64,000 bases of DNA. Source: Campylobacter concisus. GTDB lineage: Bacteria; Campylobacterota; Campylobacteria; Campylobacterales; Campylobacteraceae. Position 1 is the stretch's first letter. Every line of letters begins with the position of its first letter. The notes beneath the pieces are model-generated. The model did not search any database. It was given only the letters and a program-made list of their open reading frames with translations, and was not told the DNA's origin. The stretch lies in the NCBI RefSeq assembly GCF_003048875.2, contig NZ_CP049264.1:1961228-2025227 (forward strand), read 5' to 3'. Below, one piece after another: positions 8,004-16,550 of the stretch. Made by a program: the position numbers and the translations under genes.

Positions 8004-8462
8004 TCATTTTGCCTTTTTCATATCAGCCTTAGCTTTTATCTCTTCTGCGCCTTTTAGGTCAAGCTGTGCTTTTTTAAAGGCTTTACGTGCTTTTTCTAAG
8101 CGGTTAGAGTTTTTGACACTTGGGTTATCAGCATAGGCTTTTTCTGCCTCTTCAAGTTCAAATTCCCTTTTACCATAGTTCATTTGTGCTTTTTCAAGGT
8201 TATTTGTAGCTTTATCACCGCCTAGTAGCTCAGCCTTTGATGTGACCTTACCAGTGACTGGGTTTCTACCGATAGTCATATCTAGTTCGCGTTTAGCTCT
8301 AGCAGCGGTTCCGCGATTAACAAAACACTCTTTTTTTCCTCCAATTAGTGTGCCGCCTATATCAAGCGGTAAATTTTTTGGATCACTGCAATCAACCTCT
8401 TCTTTTGCATAGCCAAATGTAGCTCCCAGAGCCGCTACTACCAATAAATTTATAAATTTCAT
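8004..8462 (-). CDS. Secreted coiled-coil protein of unknown function
   Basis: About 152 residues from the ATG at 8462, which is preceded by AAGGAGAG; a longer in-frame start at 8522 would add a charged, unlikely leader. It has a signal peptide (MKFINLLVVAALGATFGYA). Next comes a segment with two cysteines (VDCSDPKNL and KKECFVNRG) and then a long helical, highly charged C-terminal half (about 75-152, rich in Lys, Glu and Ala) that should form a coiled coil. I do not recognise a family. It lies 9 bases upstream of the ABM-domain gene and about 50 bases after the subtype B tannase gene. Confidence 0.68.
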   Translation of the reverse strand: MKFINLLVVAALGATFGYAKEEVDCSDPKNLPLDIGGTLIGGKKECFVNRGTAARAKRELDMTIGRNPVTGKVTSKAELLGGDKATNNLEKAQMNYGKREFELEEAEKAYADNPSVKNSNRLEKARKAFKKAQLDLKGAEEIKAKADMKKAK

Positions 8463-8511
8463 TTTACTCTCCTTGAAAATTTTAAAATTTCTCATACTTT
8501 CTCCTTTAAAT

Positions 8512-9948
8512 TTATCTCTCAACCACTCTTTTCATCCAAGCAAAAAGCTCGTCTAGGTCGTAATCGCCGCCGTGTCCTTGCCCCCATACCGCTTCGAAAT
8601 CAACCTCCTTGCCAGCATTTTTAAGCGAAAGTGCGAGCATTGCAGGCACGGCAAGGGCTAGGTCGGTGTCGTTTGTCCCCTGCCTTATGCGGTAAAATTT
8701 CGCCGCCTCTTCGTTTTTAGTGTAGTTCATCGCATTCATCATCTTTATGACGCTAGCCTTAGCCATCTCGCCCTCGCTTCGCTCTTTTGCAAATTTAGTA
8801 AAGTGCTTTGCAGGCGTTTTGCTATCGCCAAAAAGGTCGTTTTCAGTATTTTCTAGCCCAAGGCCGTCAAAGGCAACCACCGTTTTGGCGCGTTTTAGCG
8901 AAGCGATGAAGTCTTCAAATTTGAATGTATATCCAAGCGAGCAGCCCTGCGTGTCAAGAGTTATAAATTTAGGCGTGAGCGTGCTTTTGTCGCTGCTTTT
9001 TGTAGCGGTAAATGCCTTTGAGACAAGAGCGCTTATATACTCTTTGAAGCTGCCCTCGCCATTTTCATCAAGGCTTAGCACGTGGCCTTTGGCGTCTTTT
9101 AAATTTAGCGAGTTTAGATAGGCTGGAAATTTACTCTTTAGCTCGCGTGAGAGCTCTTTTTGCATGGCATTTAGCTCGCCTGTGATCATCTTTGGCTTTT
9201 TGCTTCTGTCGTTAAAAGTGCTCGCATCAAAGCTTGCAAAATCAATCCTTTCAAATTTATCCAAATCCCCAAACATCCACTCATACGCCTCGTCCTCATG
9301 CTCTAAATTTGTAACAGGGCAGTAGGCTGAGACGGCATAAATTTGATCGTCCGCCTTTGCAGCGCCTAGCTCTTTAAGATATGGCTCATACTCTTTTGCC
9401 CCTGCGCTAGTGCCAAGAAGTGCCGACATAGCGCCGCCTGCACTCGTACCGTTTGAGATGATCTTATTTGCGTCGCCTGGCATAAATTTGTCGTTAAATT
9501 TAAGATATCTAACGGCTGCTTTTAGATCGACTATCATGGCTGGCGCTTTGCCGATAAATTTCTCGCCATCTTTTAGCGTCCTGCCCCTAGCGCCAACGCT
9601 TGCCACGACGTAGCCTCTAAGAAGCGCTTCAAGGGTGGCATTTGGCTTTTCGTTTTTAATTTCTGGCTTTTGGGGTTTGGCTGGCATGTAGCCGCCTATG
9701 CCATTTGGCATAAAAATAGCCCCTTTTTGGTCACTAAATTTACCCTCTGGCACGTAGAAATTTAGCACCTCATAGTCGCTAGCTGGCTTTGCCACATAGA
9801 CTATGCCTTCATATGCTCTAAATTTAAGCGTCCTCTCGCCAACTTGCACGCTTTTTAGCTCAAATTTCTTTTCATCAAATTTAAGCTCGCCGCCAAAGCA
9901 AGCGCCTACCAAACAAACCCCTAAAATAGCAACTCTAACGCATTTCAT
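8512..9948 (-). CDS. Subtype B tannase-like alpha/beta hydrolase
   Basis: A 478-residue exported hydrolase. The N-terminus has a signal peptide with a possible lipobox (LVGAC), so it may be membrane-anchored. The nucleophile elbow is Gly-Thr-Ser-Ala-Gly-Gly (in SNGTSAGGAMSALLG), preceded by an oxyanion region with PNGIGGYMP. The acid is likely in RQGTNDTDLAL and the His in GQGHGGDYDLDELF near the C-terminus. These fit subtype B tannases, which release gallate from gallate esters in Lactobacillus and Fusobacterium. It is the first gene of the minus-strand operon. It is intact, so it may carry the esterase function lost in the frameshifted paralogue. Confidence 0.82.
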   Translation of the reverse strand: MKCVRVAILGVCLVGACFGGELKFDEKKFELKSVQVGERTLKFRAYEGIVYVAKPASDYEVLNFYVPEGKFSDQKGAIFMPNGIGGYMPAKPQKPEIKNEKPNATLEALLRGYVVASVGARGRTLKDGEKFIGKAPAMIVDLKAAVRYLKFNDKFMPGDANKIISNGTSAGGAMSALLGTSAGAKEYEPYLKELGAAKADDQIYAVSAYCPVTNLEHEDEAYEWMFGDLDKFERIDFASFDASTFNDRSKKPKMITGELNAMQKELSRELKSKFPAYLNSLNLKDAKGHVLSLDENGEGSFKEYISALVSKAFTATKSSDKSTLTPKFITLDTQGCSLGYTFKFEDFIASLKRAKTVVAFDGLGLENTENDLFGDSKTPAKHFTKFAKERSEGEMAKASVIKMMNAMNYTKNEEAAKFYRIRQGTNDTDLALAVPAMLALSLKNAGKEVDFEAVWGQGHGGDYDLDELFAWMKRVVER

Positions 9949-10018
9949 GATCTGCCTTTTTATTTTGTCCTACTTTTTGTTTCGCCAGCCTTGGCGTAGG
10001 CTACCAAGGTTTTAGCGC

Positions 10019-10789
10019 CTAGTTATCTTTTGGCTTATACTTGACCGCATAGTCAAATTTAGGCTGGTGCAGCGAAAACTCAAAGCTATCTCTATCGACC
10101 GCGCCAACGCAGTAATGGCTATCATAAAGGCGAAGCAAAAACTCCGCCATCTGCTCGCTCGTGTGATACTTTTTAAACGCCTTGTCGTAGTCGTAGCTCT
10201 CTTTGCTAGTTGCCACCATGCCAAATTCTGTCTTTGTGGCAGCAGGGGCTAGCACTTTTGCTTGCATCTTTGCCTGTTTATCCTGTGCTAGCTCGTGGTA
10301 AAGTCCCTCGCTAAAGGCACTTACGAAAAATTTGCTAGCGCAGTATGTGACGGCGTTTGGCACGATTTTATAGCCACCTATTGAAGAGATGTTTATAAGC
10401 TGCGTATCTTTGTCTTTATACTTTTTAGTAAAGAGCGTTGAGAGCGTCACAAGAGCGATGATGTTTAAATTTATCATCTGAGTGATCTTGTCTAAATTTT
10501 GCTCGCCGACCTTGTTATAGTCGCCAAAGCCAGCGTTGTTTATAAGCGCTTTTAGCTCAAATTTTTCTAAATTACGCCAAAGAGAAAGGGCATTTTCTTG
10601 CTTTGAGAGGTCGCAAAGCTCTATCACGACATCGACATTTGCAAATTTAGCTATCTCGCTTTTTAGCTCTTCTAAAAGCTCGCCACGTCTTGCGATAAGG
10701 ATCAAATTCTCCCCACGCCTTGCAAATGCCTTTGCCGCGGCCGCTCCTATGCCTGAGCTTGCCCCAGTGATCACTATATATTTTTTCAT
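10019..10789 (-). CDS. Short-chain dehydrogenase/reductase
   Basis: A 256-residue classical SDR with the NAD(P) motif TGASSGIG (residues 8-15), the NNAG structural motif, and the catalytic serine followed by Tyr-Cys-Ala-Ser-Lys (YxxxK). The basic residues after beta-2 (RRGE) favour NADPH. The substrate is not evident. Its ATG overlaps the stop of the preceding NAD(P)-binding protein gene by 4 bases, so the two are translationally coupled. Confidence 0.87.
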   Translation of the reverse strand: MKKYIVITGASSGIGAAAAKAFARRGENLILIARRGELLEELKSEIAKFANVDVVIELCDLSKQENALSLWRNLEKFELKALINNAGFGDYNKVGEQNLDKITQMINLNIIALVTLSTLFTKKYKDKDTQLINISSIGGYKIVPNAVTYCASKFFVSAFSEGLYHELAQDKQAKMQAKVLAPAATKTEFGMVATSKESYDYDKAFKKYHTSEQMAEFLLRLYDSHYCVGAVDRDSFEFSLHQPKFDYAVKYKPKDN

Positions 10790-11427
10790 TTTGTAAATTC
10801 CTCCGGACTATAAATTTTTACACCTTCGCTGTGGTCATCTTGTGCTACTTGCACGATCACTTTAGCGATATCAGCCGCCCTCATCGGACGATACTCGTCA
10901 AAAAAACCTTTTGGGATAAATTTAAACGCCTTTATCGCTAGATACTCGCCAAGCCTAAAGTCCTTTCTCTCAGCCTCGATAAGTGGCAGTCTGGCGATGT
11001 GAAATGAGCTATATCCAAGCTCTTTTATCTTTGCTTCTGCTTGACCTTTTGCCTTTAGGTAGAACGAGCCTGACTTTCTGTTTGCGCCTGCTGCTGAGAG
11101 CAAGACAAAGCGTTTTGCGCCACACTCCAAGCCAAATTTGGCGAAATTTATCGGATAGGTCACATCGACTTTGTAAAACTGCTCTTTGTGCTTTGCCGCT
11201 TTCATCGTCGTGCCAAGCGCGCAAAAAACATCATCAGCGATAAATGGCACCTCATCTTTAAAATCATCAAAATTTACTATCTTTACTTCAAGCTTTTCAT
11301 GGGTAAATTCTAGCTCATGCCTAACAAGGGCGACCACCTTGTTGTAGTGCTCACTCTCGCAAAGACCCTTTAAAATTTCACTTCCCACAGCGCCGCTGGC
11401 TCCTGCTATAAGGGCGACTTTTTTCAT
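10786..11427 (-). CDS. NAD(P)-binding oxidoreductase, atypical/extended SDR type
   Basis: A 213-residue Rossmann protein with the N-terminal motif GASGAVGSEILKGL and a central VLLSAAGANRKSGSFYLKAKGQAE segment in place of the classic YxxxK. This matches the YwnB/HTATIP2-like NAD(P)H-binding family, with ARLPLIEAERKDFRLGEY near the C-terminus. Substrates of this family are mostly unknown. It forms a two-gene unit with the SDR downstream and lies 29 bases after the alcohol dehydrogenase gene. Confidence 0.8.
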   Translation of the reverse strand: MKKVALIAGASGAVGSEILKGLCESEHYNKVVALVRHELEFTHEKLEVKIVNFDDFKDEVPFIADDVFCALGTTMKAAKHKEQFYKVDVTYPINFAKFGLECGAKRFVLLSAAGANRKSGSFYLKAKGQAEAKIKELGYSSFHIARLPLIEAERKDFRLGEYLAIKAFKFIPKGFFDEYRPMRAADIAKVIVQVAQDDHSEGVKIYSPEEFTK

Positions 11428-11456
11428 GTTTATCCTTTGTAAATTTTGGATAAATT

Positions 11457-12527
11457 CTATCTCGCTAAGGCAAAAATTTCGCTTATGGCCTCTTTTGTAT
11501 AAATTTGCTCCAAGCCCCTGCCCTTGGCGTAGTCATAAACTAGCGCCATGATCTCGTCTAAATTTGACTCATCAACGCCGATTTCGATGAGGCTTGTTGG
11601 CGTGCCGATCTTGCTAAACCACTCTTTTAGCTTTTTAATAGCCTCGTCTGCGTCATCTACGCCAAAAATTTCTTTGCCAAAGCGTTTAAATGCCTTTAAA
11701 TTTCTACTCTTATACCACTTCATCCAAGCTGGCATCACTACACTTAGCCCAGCCCCGTGTGCGCAATCAACCACCGCACCTATGGCGTGCTCGATCATGT
11801 GGTTTGGATATGAGTAACCAGCCGTGCCAACGTAAGTTAGGCCATTTAGCGCCATCGTAGCAGCCCAAGCAAACTCGCTTCTAGCGTCATAGTTTTCTGG
11901 CTCTTTTAGTAAAATTTCAGTCGTTTTCATGACGGTTTTGATGTTTGCTTCGATGTATAAATTTATGATCTCAGGCTGAACGCTCGCCGTAAAGTAGCCC
12001 TCGATGCTGTGAGCGATGATGTCAGAGGCTGAATAGACCAAATACTCTTTGCTAACGCTTGCTTGAAGAAGCGGATTTACCACCGATACTTTTGGGTAAA
12101 GACAAGCGCCGTGCATGGCAAATTTCTCTTTTGTGGCTTCATTTGTGACGACTGCGCCGCCGTTCATCTCTGAGCCAGTTGCAGCAAGCGTGATGATATC
12201 AAAGATCATAAGCGCCTCTTTTGGACACTTGCCAGTAAAAAAGTCCCAAACGTCGCCGTTATATTTAACTCCAGCAGCCACTGCCTTGGCCGTGTCAAGC
12301 ACCGAGCCGCCGCCTATGGCTAGCACGCTATCGACGCCTTGTTTTTTAGCTAAATTTATAGCCTCATTTACCTTGCTTAGCACTGGGTTTGACTTCACGC
12401 CGCCTATCTTGCAAAACTCGATGCCATTTGCGCTTAGGCTCTTTGTGGCAACGTCAAAAAGTCCGTTTTGCATGATCCTGTCGCTGCCATAGATGATGAG
12501 CGTCTTTTTTGCGCCAAATTCTTTCAT
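11457..12527 (-). CDS. Iron-containing alcohol dehydrogenase, N-terminally truncated frame
   Basis: A 356-residue open frame for a group III iron-dependent alcohol dehydrogenase. It has the NAD-binding GGGSVLDTAKA, the GSEMNGGAV loop, and metal-ligand histidines in NHMIEHAIG and DCAHGAGL. In-frame codons upstream to an ATG at 12602 encode the missing first strand (NFSFLNPTKIEFG...). They are preceded by a good GGAG ribosome site, but codon 2 of that frame is TAA. The only start left is the internal ATG at 12527, which has no clear ribosome site. The gene is therefore likely a fresh nonsense mutant or poorly expressed. Family certain, function in this strain doubtful. Confidence 0.8.
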   Translation of the reverse strand: MKEFGAKKTLIIYGSDRIMQNGLFDVATKSLSANGIEFCKIGGVKSNPVLSKVNEAINLAKKQGVDSVLAIGGGSVLDTAKAVAAGVKYNGDVWDFFTGKCPKEALMIFDIITLAATGSEMNGGAVVTNEATKEKFAMHGACLYPKVSVVNPLLQASVSKEYLVYSASDIIAHSIEGYFTASVQPEIINLYIEANIKTVMKTTEILLKEPENYDARSEFAWAATMALNGLTYVGTAGYSYPNHMIEHAIGAVVDCAHGAGLSVVMPAWMKWYKSRNLKAFKRFGKEIFGVDDADEAIKKLKEWFSKIGTPTSLIEIGVDESNLDEIMALVYDYAKGRGLEQIYTKEAISEIFALAR

Positions 12528-12596
12528 GTATTTGCCGATGTTTTGCTCTTTGTCTTTGCCAAATTCTATTTTAGTAGGGTTTAAAAAGCTGAAATT

Positions 12597-12602
12597 TTAC
12601 AT
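12597..12602 (-). other. Start codon followed directly by TAA stop in the alcohol dehydrogenase gene
   Basis: On the minus strand the sequence reads GGAGAAAACT-ATG-TAA-AATTTC. The TAA stands where related proteins would be expected to carry Lys (AAA) or Gln (CAA), and the frame is open from codon 3 into the full dehydrogenase. One base change explains it. Confidence 0.75.
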
Positions 12603-12687
12603 AGTTTTCTCCTTGTTTGCTTTTGTGATTTGGGGTAAATTTTAGTTAAATTTTCTTATTTTTAGCTATTTTTAGTCTTTGCTAAAT

Positions 12688-13362
12688 TTAGAAATTTCTT
12701 AGTCTGATAGGTAGTTTTGATGTGATCTTGTCTGGATCGAAGCTATTTTTTGGCTCGCCCATGTTGCCAAAATTTTCGCCAGTGTTAAAGAATTTTTGTA
12801 AGAAATAATCCCCTCTATATCCAAGCTCGTAAAGTAGCCCTGACATCTCAGAGATATCCTTTTCGCTTAGCAAGTCCGCATGCACGGTCGTTCTAACTTC
12901 AAATTTAAAATTTATCTCAAGCAAGTATCTAAGCGTGGCGGCAAATTTTTCATATAAATTTGAGCCAGTTATGCCGATAAATTTCTCTTTTGGAGCTTTA
13001 AAATCAAGTGCGATATAGTCGATAAGCCCCTCATCTATCGCCTCTTTCAAGACGTCACGATATGAGCCATTAGTATCTACTTTTAAGCTAAAGCCACGCG
13101 CTTTGACCTCGCGTGCTAGCCTTAGAAAGAGAGGGTTTGCTGTGCATTCGCCGCCGCTAAAGACGATGCCATTTAGCTTGCCGACCCTGCGGTCTAAAAA
13201 GTCGCAAACTTCGCTAAAACTTATAGTGCCATTTGACTTTACAACCTCGATGTTGTAGCAGTATCCACAGCGCATATTACACCCTGCAAACCAGATGACA
13301 GCTGCCACTTTGTCTGGATAGTCAAGCGTCGTAAATGGCGTTATACTAAAGACTTTTTGCAA
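12688..13362 (-). CDS. nrdG: Anaerobic ribonucleotide reductase activase NrdG
   Basis: A 224-residue radical SAM activase. The CxxxCxxC cluster motif is Cys28-x3-Cys32-x2-Cys35 (AGCNMRCGYC), followed by FSGGECT, a conserved radical SAM element. It would use a 4Fe-4S cluster and S-adenosylmethionine to place the glycyl radical on the anaerobic reductase. It lies downstream of nrdD and of the separate glycyl-radical-domain gene. A hairpin at 13384-13405 separates it from them. Confidence 0.9.
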   Translation of the reverse strand: MQKVFSITPFTTLDYPDKVAAVIWFAGCNMRCGYCYNIEVVKSNGTISFSEVCDFLDRRVGKLNGIVFSGGECTANPLFLRLAREVKARGFSLKVDTNGSYRDVLKEAIDEGLIDYIALDFKAPKEKFIGITGSNLYEKFAATLRYLLEINFKFEVRTTVHADLLSEKDISEMSGLLYELGYRGDYFLQKFFNTGENFGNMGEPKNSFDPDKITSKLPIRLRNF

Positions 13363-13383
13363 GTTTTGACCCTTTTTAAACTA

Positions 13384-13405
13384 AAAGGCACAGGAGCGTG
13401 CCTTT
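13384..13405 (-). terminator. Hairpin between the glycyl-radical-domain gene and nrdG
   Basis: An inverted repeat (AAAGGCAC / GTGCCTTT) with a 6-base loop lies 55 bases after the small gene and 21 bases before the nrdG start. It may attenuate transcription into nrdG. Confidence 0.5.
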
Positions 13406-13459
13406 GGTTTGCATTTTAGTTGATTTTTTTAAATTTATTCTTGTTTTTAGGCAAAAAAT

Positions 13460-13630
13460 TTATCTTTTGCAGCAACTTGCGTATTCGTCAAATTTAACAC
13501 GCTCTTTGTGCTCGCCTTTTTTACCGAGATTAAAGCTCTCAACTGGTCTGTGATAGCCCATAACACGAGTATAGACCACGCATCTTGTGCGTTTATCTTG
13601 TACTTTTTCTAAAATTTCTTTTTCTGTCAT
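13460..13630 (-). CDS. Separate glycyl-radical domain of the anaerobic ribonucleotide reductase
   Basis: A 56-residue protein. Its core, TRVMGY at residues 21-26 followed by RPVESFNLGKKGEHKERVKF, matches the C-terminal glycyl-radical segment that in E. coli NrdD is part of the large protein. Gly25 would be the radical site. The start at 13630 (ATG with AAGGAGAGGGAA just upstream) is preferred over an in-frame ATG at 13663 inside the nrdD coding end. The nrdD stop lies 10 bases upstream and in another frame, so the reductase is made as two polypeptides. The tail adds two cysteines (SCC). Confidence 0.78.
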   Translation of the reverse strand: MTEKEILEKVQDKRTRCVVYTRVMGYHRPVESFNLGKKGEHKERVKFDEYASCCKR

Positions 13631-13640
13631 TTCCCTCTCC

Positions 13641-15743
13641 TTATTTGGATTTTTTCTTTTCATTTTCTATAAGCTCTGCATCACAAAGTGGGCAAAACTC
13701 ATGCTCGCCAGCTATGTAGCCGTGTTTTGAACAGACGCTAAATACCGGCGTTATCGTGATGTATGGGAGTTTGTAGTTTGAGATTATACTCTTTACAAGC
13801 TCTTTGCAAGCTTTAGCCGAGCTTATGCGCTCTTTCATATATAGGTGAAAGACGGTGCCACCAGTGTAGGCGCTTTGTAGCTCATCTTGTAGATCAAGCG
13901 CTTCGTAAGCGTCGTCTGTGAAATTTGCAGGTAGCTGGGTTGAGTTTGTGTAGTAGATATTGTCCCCCTCGCCTGCTTGGATGATGTCTGGGTAGCGCTT
14001 CTTATCCTCTTTAGCAAAGCGATACGTCGTGCCCTCAGCTGGAGTTGCCTCAAGGTTATATAAATTTCCGCTCTCTTCTTGAAACGTCCTTATCTTATCA
14101 CGTAAAAAGCCAACCATCTCAAGGGCAAATTCTCGTCCAAATTTAGTTGAGATGTTCTCTTTGTCGCCAGTGAAATTTCTAAGTAGCTCATTCATGCCAT
14201 TTATGCCGATCGTGCTAAAGTGGTTGTTAAAGTGCTTTAGATACCTAGCTGTGTAAGGATAAAGCCCTCTGTCATACATCTCTTGGATAAATTTACGCTT
14301 TTTCTCTAGGGTTGATTTAGCTAGGTCTAAAAGGTAGCTTAGTCTATTATAAAGTGCGACTTTATCGCCTTTGTAGTTATAGCCTAGGCGGGCTAAATTT
14401 ATAGTGACGACGCCTATCGAGCCGGTCATCTCAGCACTTCCAAAAAGACCACCACCACGCTTTAAAAGCTCTCTTAGATCAAGCTGCAAGCGGCAGCACA
14501 TAGAGCGCACGTGGCCTGGTTTGTAGGCGTTTTCGTTTTCTATCTTGTTACCATTTTCGTCGTAAGTGTATTGCGAGCCGATGAAATTTTGAAAGTAGCT
14601 TGAGCCCATTTTTGCGGTATTTTCAAAGAGAACGTCAGCTACTTCGCTATCCCAGTTAAAATCCTCTGTGATATTTACCGTTGGTATAGGGAATGTAAAA
14701 GGCTGCGAGCACTTGTCACCAGCTGTCAAGACCTCGTAAAATGCCTTGTCTATGCGTGCCATCTCAGGCTCGAAGTCCTTGTAGGTCATATCGATCAAAT
14801 TTTTCCTGCCACGCTCGTTTGCTTTTTTCAAAATTTTCTCATCTTTTACGTTTGCAAAGAGGTGTATGTCATCGCTCGTTGGGATCTGATCTCTTAGGTC
14901 GCTTGGGCAGGTGATATCTATGGTTACGTTTGTAAATGGACTTTGTCCCCAGCGTGCAGGGACGTTTAGGTTGAAAATAAAGCTAGTGATCGCCTTTTTG
15001 ATCTCGGCGTCGCTTAGATCGTCTTTGAAAACATAAGGCGCAAGGTAGGTGTCAAAGCTAGAAAACGCCTGAGCGCCCGCCCACTCGCTTTGCAAAATGC
15101 CTAAGAAATTTGCCATCTGATAAAGCGCCTCTCTAAAGTGCTTTGGCGCTTTGCTCTCGACCCTACCACGAACGCCGTTAAAGCCCTCATTTAGCAAAGC
15201 TCGCAAACTCCAGCCAGCACAATACCCTGTGAGGCAGTCAAGGTCGTGGATATGGTAGTCGCCATTTCTGTGAGCAAGACCCTCTTCTTTGCTATAAACA
15301 GCGTCTAGCCAGTAGTTTGCTATCACTTTGCCAGCGGTGTTGTTGATAAGGCCTGCGTTTGAGTAACTTGTGTTTGAATTTGCAGAAATTCTCCAGTCTG
15401 TGCCGTTTATGTACTCATTTATCGTTTGGGTTGAGTTTATATAGGTCGTATCTTCATTTAGCCCTAAAATTTGCTCGCGCTGGAGCTTGTGGGTGTGGCG
15501 GTAGAGCATGAAGCTCTTTAAAACCTCAAAATGTCCGCCGTCAAATAGCTCTTTTTCTATCGCATCTTGGATGTCTTCGACTGTTATCGCACTTGATTTT
15601 TGAAAGATATCTTGGACTACATTTGTAAAAACTTGCTCGTCATAAGCTTTATTTTCGCTGGCAAATGCCTTTTTTATAGCATCTACTATCTTGTATGCTA
15701 CAAATTCTTGCCTTGTGCCATCTCGTTTTAAAATTTCACGCAT
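13641..15743 (-). CDS. nrdD: Anaerobic ribonucleoside-triphosphate reductase, large part
   Basis: A roughly 700-residue class III reductase that makes dNTPs without oxygen. It begins with an ATP-cone allosteric domain (REILKRDGTRQEF), then the ten-stranded barrel domain with the STQLPANF region. It ends with a zinc-type motif (CSKHGYIAGEHEFCPLC) and a charged tail. The C-terminal glycyl-radical loop is absent and is encoded by the next gene. I choose ATG at 15743 because the ATP cone starts right there; an in-frame ATG at 15797 would add 18 unlikely residues. The order nrdD - radical domain - nrdG supports function as one complex. Confidence 0.9.
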   Translation of the reverse strand: MREILKRDGTRQEFVAYKIVDAIKKAFASENKAYDEQVFTNVVQDIFQKSSAITVEDIQDAIEKELFDGGHFEVLKSFMLYRHTHKLQREQILGLNEDTTYINSTQTINEYINGTDWRISANSNTSYSNAGLINNTAGKVIANYWLDAVYSKEEGLAHRNGDYHIHDLDCLTGYCAGWSLRALLNEGFNGVRGRVESKAPKHFREALYQMANFLGILQSEWAGAQAFSSFDTYLAPYVFKDDLSDAEIKKAITSFIFNLNVPARWGQSPFTNVTIDITCPSDLRDQIPTSDDIHLFANVKDEKILKKANERGRKNLIDMTYKDFEPEMARIDKAFYEVLTAGDKCSQPFTFPIPTVNITEDFNWDSEVADVLFENTAKMGSSYFQNFIGSQYTYDENGNKIENENAYKPGHVRSMCCRLQLDLRELLKRGGGLFGSAEMTGSIGVVTINLARLGYNYKGDKVALYNRLSYLLDLAKSTLEKKRKFIQEMYDRGLYPYTARYLKHFNNHFSTIGINGMNELLRNFTGDKENISTKFGREFALEMVGFLRDKIRTFQEESGNLYNLEATPAEGTTYRFAKEDKKRYPDIIQAGEGDNIYYTNSTQLPANFTDDAYEALDLQDELQSAYTGGTVFHLYMKERISSAKACKELVKSIISNYKLPYITITPVFSVCSKHGYIAGEHEFCPLCDAELIENEKKKSK

Positions 15744-16045
15744 CACTTGCTCTTTTCTGATTGTTTTTTTGATATGGAGTTTAAAAGTATAAGACAAGAA
15801 AGCTTAAAATATAGAAAACTTATTTTATTTTGTTTAATAATATTTATCAAAAAATATAAAATTTTATAGAGTTTTATTAAGTATATTTTTACGTATTTTA
15901 GGTATTTTAAAATAAAATTTGATTATTTTACTTAAATAATTATTTTAATTTTAGTTTTTAAAATAGTAGATTTAAATTTTTCTTCCATATAGATCTTTAT
16001 TTAATTTATGTTAATATTAGTCGATTTTCAAAAAAGGGAGTTTCA
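15744..16045. promoter_or_regulatory. AT-rich divergent promoter region of nrdD and a lipoprotein gene
   Basis: About 300 bases of very AT-rich sequence (long A/T runs between 15800 and 16015) separate the divergent nrdD and lipoprotein genes. Several TATAAA- and TATATT-like hexamers occur, but no single promoter stands out. I see no open frame, repeat or hairpin of note. Confidence 0.5.
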
Positions 16046-16489
16046 ATGAAAAAAATCACAATGCTCGCCCTAGGTCTACTTTTGGCTGGCTGTGCATCAT
16101 CCAACGGCGTAAAATCACCCGAAGATGGCATGATGAAAAGCTTTGCAAAATGCGCCCTAAAATCAGATAGTACAGTCATTATGCTAGTACCAAGTCGTGG
16201 CTTTCTTGCTGACGCAATAGCTAGCGCAACAACTAGTGTTTCAAACAACGACGGAGGTTTTTACAACAATCTAACGGATAAAATACAAGAGGGCGTGGAT
16301 GCCTTTGTCATCTACGGCGAAAGTGGGATGAAAACGGAGTCACTCATGTCAAATGTCTTTACGAGACTAAAAGAGCGTAACGTAAATGGTATGCAGTTTT
16401 GTATATCAGCAGGAATAGAAAAGAGCGAGAAGCTAAGCAAGCTAGCAGATGAGCTTGGTATAAAATTAAGCTTTGTGACACTTCCGTAA
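16046..16489 (+). CDS. Predicted lipoprotein of unknown function
   Basis: A 147-residue protein with a lipoprotein signal (MKKITMLALGLLLAGC, cleavage before Cys16). The mature part is mixed alpha/beta, with STVIMLVPSRGFLADA and FVIYGESGMKTESLM segments and two further cysteines (Ala-Lys-Cys-Ala-Leu and Gln-Phe-Cys-Ile-Ser). I do not recognise a family. A GGGAG ribosome site precedes the ATG, and it is a single gene between an AT-rich promoter region and a long terminator. Confidence 0.72.
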   Translation: MKKITMLALGLLLAGCASSNGVKSPEDGMMKSFAKCALKSDSTVIMLVPSRGFLADAIASATTSVSNNDGGFYNNLTDKIQEGVDAFVIYGESGMKTESLMSNVFTRLKERNVNGMQFCISAGIEKSEKLSKLADELGIKLSFVTLP

Positions 16490-16516
16490 ATTTATAAATT
16501 TAATAGACAATTTAAA

Positions 16517-16548
16517 AAATTTAAGAGAGAAATTTCTCTCTTAAATTT
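16517..16548. terminator. Bidirectional terminator between lipoprotein gene and nrdA
   Basis: A perfect 16-bp inverted repeat (AAATTTAAGAGAGAAA and its complement, no loop bases in excess of the turn) lies between the convergent stops. A and T tracts flank both sides. Confidence 0.85.
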
Positions 16549-16550
16549 AC

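Noticed and set aside
9989..10009. CCTTGG/CCAAGG hairpin after the short-chain dehydrogenase gene
   Set aside because: The stem is only 6 bp and no T-run follows on the minus strand.
4969..10018. Esterase region as a mobile island
   Set aside because: No integrase, tRNA, direct repeats or marked base-composition break was seen at its borders.
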